A DNA stretch of 64,000 nucleotides. Source: Bradyrhizobium sp. BR13661 (GTDB lineage: Bacteria > Pseudomonadota > Alphaproteobacteria > Rhizobiales > Xanthobacteraceae). Positions 61,246-64,000 of the stretch are shown piece after piece. The position numbers and the translations under genes are program-made. The notes beneath the pieces are model-generated. The model saw nothing but the letters and a program-made list of their open reading frames with translations. It did not search any database and was not told the origin of the DNA. Where the stretch lies: assembly GCF_029892425.1 (NCBI RefSeq), contig NZ_JARXWB010000016.1:1-64000 (forward strand). Direction: 5' to 3'. Numbering within the stretch: the first letter of the stretch is position 1; each line of letters opens with the position of its first letter.

Positions 61246-61364
61246 TTCCGCCGTCGCCCGGGTTCGGCGCCTCGCGCCACCCGGTTTGACGAAACGAGGG
61301 TGTTCGGCGCCCCCATTTCGCGTATAACGGCGCCAAATCCCCCTTTCCCACCAGGAGACCAGCC

Positions 61365-62225
61365 TTGGATTCGACCGCCTATGTCAACGGCTCATTCGTC
61401 CCGCTCTCGGAGGCAAAAATCTCGGTCCTCGACCGCGGCTTCCTGTTCGCCGACGGCATCTACGAGGTCTCGGCCGTGCTCGGCGGCAAGCTGGTCGACA
61501 ACGCCTCGCATCTGGCGCGGCTGGAGCGTTCGGTCGGTGAGATCAAACTAAAGCTTCCGGAGACGCTCGAGCGCATCACCGAGATCCAGAAGGAGCTGAT
61601 TGCCCGCAACAAGATCGACAGCGGCCTCGTCTATCTCCAGGTTACGCGTGGTGCCGACAAGGGGCGCGACTTCGCGTTCCCCAAGGAGGACGTCAAGTCG
61701 AGCCTAGTGATGTTCACCTCCGAAAAGGACATCATCAACGCCGCCTCGGCCAAGACCGGCATCAACGTCATCACGGTGCCCGACATCCGCTGGGAGCGCC
61801 GCGACATCAAGAGCGTGGCGCTGCTGGCGCAGGTGCTGGCGAAGCAAGCTGCCGCCGAAGCCGGCGCGGGTGAAGCCTGGATGCTTGAAGACGGCTACGT
61901 CACCGAAGGCGGCTCGTCGTCAGCCTTCATCCTCACCAAGGACGACGTCATCGTCACCCGCAAGAACTCCAACGCGATCCTGCCAGGCTGCACGCGCAAG
62001 GCCGTGGTTGCGCTCGCCGAAGAGCGCCAGCTTCGCGTCGAGGAGAGATCGTTCACGGTCGCCGAAGCGCTTGCCGCGAAGGAGGCTTTCATCACCTCCG
62101 CGTCCCAGTTCGTGCAGCCGGTGATCGCAATCGACGGCAACATGATCGGCAACGGCAAGCCCGGCCCGATGGCAACGCGCCTACGCGAGATCTACGTGGA
62201 GTTCGCCAAGGCGACGGCGGTTTAG
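61365..62225 (+). CDS. dat: D-amino-acid aminotransferase (PLP fold type IV)
   Basis: 286 residues starting with TTG at 61365, after CCAGGAGACC. Fold-type IV aminotransferase: VLDRGFLFADGIYEVSAVLG, YLQVTRGADKGRDFAFPKED, the PLP Lys in RDIKSVALLAQVLAKQAAAE, WMLEDGYVTEGGSSSAFILT and RKNSNAILPGCTRKAVVALA. The sequence fits D-alanine/D-amino-acid aminotransferase more than the branched-chain enzyme. It interconverts D-amino acids with 2-keto acids, relevant to peptidoglycan supply, and follows the amino-acid transporter by 119 bp. Confidence 0.88.
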   Translation: MDSTAYVNGSFVPLSEAKISVLDRGFLFADGIYEVSAVLGGKLVDNASHLARLERSVGEIKLKLPETLERITEIQKELIARNKIDSGLVYLQVTRGADKGRDFAFPKEDVKSSLVMFTSEKDIINAASAKTGINVITVPDIRWERRDIKSVALLAQVLAKQAAAEAGAGEAWMLEDGYVTEGGSSSAFILTKDDVIVTRKNSNAILPGCTRKAVVALAEERQLRVEERSFTVAEALAAKEAFITSASQFVQPVIAIDGNMIGNGKPGPMATRLREIYVEFAKATAV

Positions 62226-62240
62226 GCCGCACCTACCACT

Positions 62241-62342
62241 GTCATCGCCCGGCTTGACCGGGCGACCCAGTACTCCGAGACGGTTGTGTTTCTATCGATG
62301 GGCCGCGGCGTACTGGATGCCCCGGTCAAGCCGGGGCGTGAC
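62241..62342. repeat. Palindromic intergenic repeat, second copy of the 54791 type
   Basis: GTCATCGCCCGGCTTGACCG at the left and GCCCCGGTCAAGCCGGGGCG at the right, with CCGCGGCGTACTGGATGCCC inside. Nearly identical to the element at 54791-54892. Confidence 0.85.
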
Positions 62343-62371
62343 AGTTGTGGATGTAGGTACGACGCCGTGGC

Positions 62372-62833
62372 CTATGCCACCGACGCCTTCACCTTCACCG
62401 GATGCACGGCGCGGAATGCGATCGCCAGTCTGTTCCAGGCGTTGATCGCGCCGATCAGCGCGGTCAGGTTCACCGTCTCCGCATCGGAGAACTGGGTGCG
62501 AACCTGCTCATAGACATCGTCGGGCGCGTGCGTCTCGGCAATCAGCGTCACCGACTCGGTCCAGGCCAGCGCGGCGCGCTCGCGGTCGGTATAGAGCGGG
62601 GATTCGCGCCAGGCGTCGAGCAGGTAGATACGCTGCTCGGTCTCGCCCCGCTTGCGGGCGTCTTCGGTGTGCATGTTGATGCAGAAGGCGCAGCCGTTGA
62701 TCTGCGAGGCCCGGATCTTGACCAGCTCGATCAGCGACTTCTCGAGTCCGGTGGACTGGATCTGCTCTTCCAGCGCCATCAGCGCCTTCATGGTGTCGGG
62801 GGCAGCCTGGTAGAAATTCATGCGGGGCTTCAT
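62372..62833 (-). CDS. AhpD-like carboxymuconolactone decarboxylase family protein
   Basis: 153 residues. The CMD domain MKALMALEEQIQSTGLEKSL-IELVKIRASQINGCAFCINM-HTEDARKRGE carries the redox C-x-x-C-x3-H typical of AhpD-type peroxidase proteins; WRESPLYTDRERAALAWTES and the C-terminal ALIGAINAWNRLAIAFR are also typical. It probably reduces peroxides through the Cys pair. It lies 28 bp downstream of the exporter gene on the same strand, perhaps in one stress-response unit. Confidence 0.92.
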   Translation of the reverse strand: MKPRMNFYQAAPDTMKALMALEEQIQSTGLEKSLIELVKIRASQINGCAFCINMHTEDARKRGETEQRIYLLDAWRESPLYTDRERAALAWTESVTLIAETHAPDDVYEQVRTQFSDAETVNLTALIGAINAWNRLAIAFRAVHPVKVKASVA

Positions 62834-62860
62834 GGTTGGTCTCCTTGCTTCAAGTTGAGG

Positions 62861-64000
62861 TTAGTGAGCGCCGCCGGCCGAGGCATGGCCGGCTTTCTTC
62901 AGAAAGAGGACGGCAATCAGGGCGACGATCAGCGCCATGCCGAGCAGATAGAAAGTGTCGCTGAAGGCGAGGATGTAGGCCTGCTTCTGCACGATATGTC
63001 CGATCGCGACATAGGCACGATGCGTGGCGTCGGCACGGTCGAGCACGCCGTGATTGATGAAATACTGCGTGAGCTGTTCCAGCCGCGTGCGAGTGGCCTG
63101 TTCGAACACCGAGACCGACTGCATCAGTACGTTGGAGTGATACTGCTCGCGCTTGGTCAGCACGGTCTGAAGCAGCGCGATGCCGACGGCGCCGCCGAGA
63201 TTGCGCATCATGTTGAACAGGCCCGAGGCCGAGCCCGCATTCTCCGCTTCGATGCCTGCAGTGGCAACAGCCGACAGCGGCGCCATCACCAGCGCCTGGC
63301 CGATGGCACGGACGACATTGGGCCACAGCAGCTGGTCGGCGGCGTAGTCGCTGGTCATGAAGATGTTCATGAAGTTCGAGCCGGCAAACAGAATGAAGCC
63401 GATGCCGATGATGATCCGCGCGTCGAACTTCTGCATCAGGCGCGGCACCAGCGGGATCAGCATGAGCTGCGGCAATCCGGTCCAGGCCAGCACCGTGCCG
63501 ATCTGCTCGGAATTGTAGCCTTGGATGCGCGACAGATATTGCGGCAGGATGAACACCGAGCCGTACAGCGCGACGCCGAGCAGGAAGTTGGCGAGCATGC
63601 CGAAGCCGAAATTGCGACGGACCAGCAGGCGCAGGTTCAACAGCGGCTTCTTCACCGTGAGCTCGATGATCAGGAACATTGTCAGCGCAACGACCGCGAT
63701 CACGCTGAGCTTGACGATGAAGGGTGAGCCGAACCAGTCGTCCTTGTTGCCTTCTTCCAGAACGGTTTGAAGCGCCGACAAGCCAATCGCCATGGTAATG
63801 ATGCCGGCCCAGTCGCCTTCCGCGAGCAGCGACAGCTTCATCGGCTTGGCGTCGAGCGCATACCAGAGCATGCCGACCATGATCGCGCCAGGCACGACGT
63901 TGACGTAGAAGATGTACTGCCAGCCGAAGTTCTCGGTGAGATAGCCGCCGATGGTCGGACCGATCGCCGGTGCGAACGTCGCAGACAACGCGAACAGCGC
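62861..64000 (-). CDS. DHA2-family MFS drug exporter, 5' end beyond window
   Basis: The visible C-terminal 380 residues run from ALFALSATFAPAIGPTIGGY, which is motif C of antiporters (G-P-x-x-G-G), through LTENFGWQYIFYVNVVPGAI to the end. Further marks are WAGIITMAIGLSALQTVLEE-GNKDDWF and NMMRNLGGAVGIALLQTVLT, both typical of the EmrB/QacA 14-helix group. The last helix is FYLLGMALIVALIAVLFL. The first four helices are outside. It usually works with an EmrA-type membrane-fusion protein, which would lie to the right of the window. Confidence 0.92.
   Translation of the reverse strand, partial: ALFALSATFAPAIGPTIGGYLTENFGWQYIFYVNVVPGAIMVGMLWYALDAKPMKLSLLAEGDWAGIITMAIGLSALQTVLEEGNKDDWFGSPFIVKLSVIAVVALTMFLIIELTVKKPLLNLRLLVRRNFGFGMLANFLLGVALYGSVFILPQYLSRIQGYNSEQIGTVLAWTGLPQLMLIPLVPRLMQKFDARIIIGIGFILFAGSNFMNIFMTSDYAADQLLWPNVVRAIGQALVMAPLSAVATAGIEAENAGSASGLFNMMRNLGGAVGIALLQTVLTKREQYHSNVLMQSVSVFEQATRTRLEQLTQYFINHGVLDRADATHRAYVAIGHIVQKQAYILAFSDTFYLLGMALIVALIAVLFLKKAGHASAGGAH

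Overview
The window looks like chromosomal DNA of a Bradyrhizobium-type alphaproteobacterium. This rests on high GC, dense two-strand gene packing, many alphaproteobacterial families (DUF2945, DUF3606, DUF4173, GFA, two-repeat and YiaAB membrane proteins) and palindromic intergenic repeats of a kind common in that group. The organism assignment is inference.

The window has two halves. Bases 1 to about 21,100 are an accessory region full of insertion-sequence debris. It holds an IS630 remnant at the left edge, a truncated NmrA-like gene, a lone HMA_2-type protein, a small gene overlapping a stand-alone RNA polymerase alpha-CTD-like protein, and a tight five-gene leftward operon (DUF5132, HMA_2 protein, P-type ATPase, EcsC, DUF445; 7977 to 2629). 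An IS4-family element (9068-10530) with an 11-bp target duplication sits inside a DUF2927 gene. Further right are a frameshifted EF-hand gene, a decayed tyrosine recombinase, an orphan alpha-oxoamine synthase, IS66 and IS481 remnants, an IS66 element with a frameshifted tnpC, and a phosphoglycerate mutase gene cut short next to that IS66. The region ends at 21103-21152 with the 3' portion of a tRNA-Val(GAC), lacking its 5' half. That is what the far end of an element integrated at a tRNA 3' end looks like, so this is probably the right-hand junction of a genomic island. Bradyrhizobium symbiosis islands are known to use a tRNA-Val site, but no nod, nif or fix gene is visible here.

From 21.3 kb on, the DNA reads as core chromosome: a heme-binding-like protein, NUDIX hydrolase, enolase-superfamily enzyme, an adenylate cyclase with a c-type heme motif, a degenerate alpha/beta hydrolase, the membrane proteins DUF1622 and DUF2254, DUF3606, a CreBC-like two-component pair behind a DUF4173 membrane protein, a NagZ-like GH3 protein, a peptide ABC binding protein, a dihydropyrimidinase, and a TetR/PspA/YiaAB membrane-stress module whose divergent promoter region carries three TGAGC-N3-GCTCA operators. 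Next come a GNAT-like and a membrane protein in tandem, two amidohydrolases with a Rieske protein, SDR, aldehyde dehydrogenase, Old Yellow Enzyme, GFA-like protein, ThDP enzyme, LLM flavin monooxygenase, M20 peptidase, a complete acidic/polar amino-acid ABC transporter, a D-amino-acid aminotransferase, an AhpD-like protein, and a DHA2 drug exporter running off the right end.

Strongest points for follow-up: the tRNA-Val junction; the IS4 insertion that can be reversed on paper to rebuild the DUF2927 frame; the HMA_2/P-type ATPase operon in which every expected metal-ligand cysteine motif is replaced; and the three-operator TetR-PspA control region.
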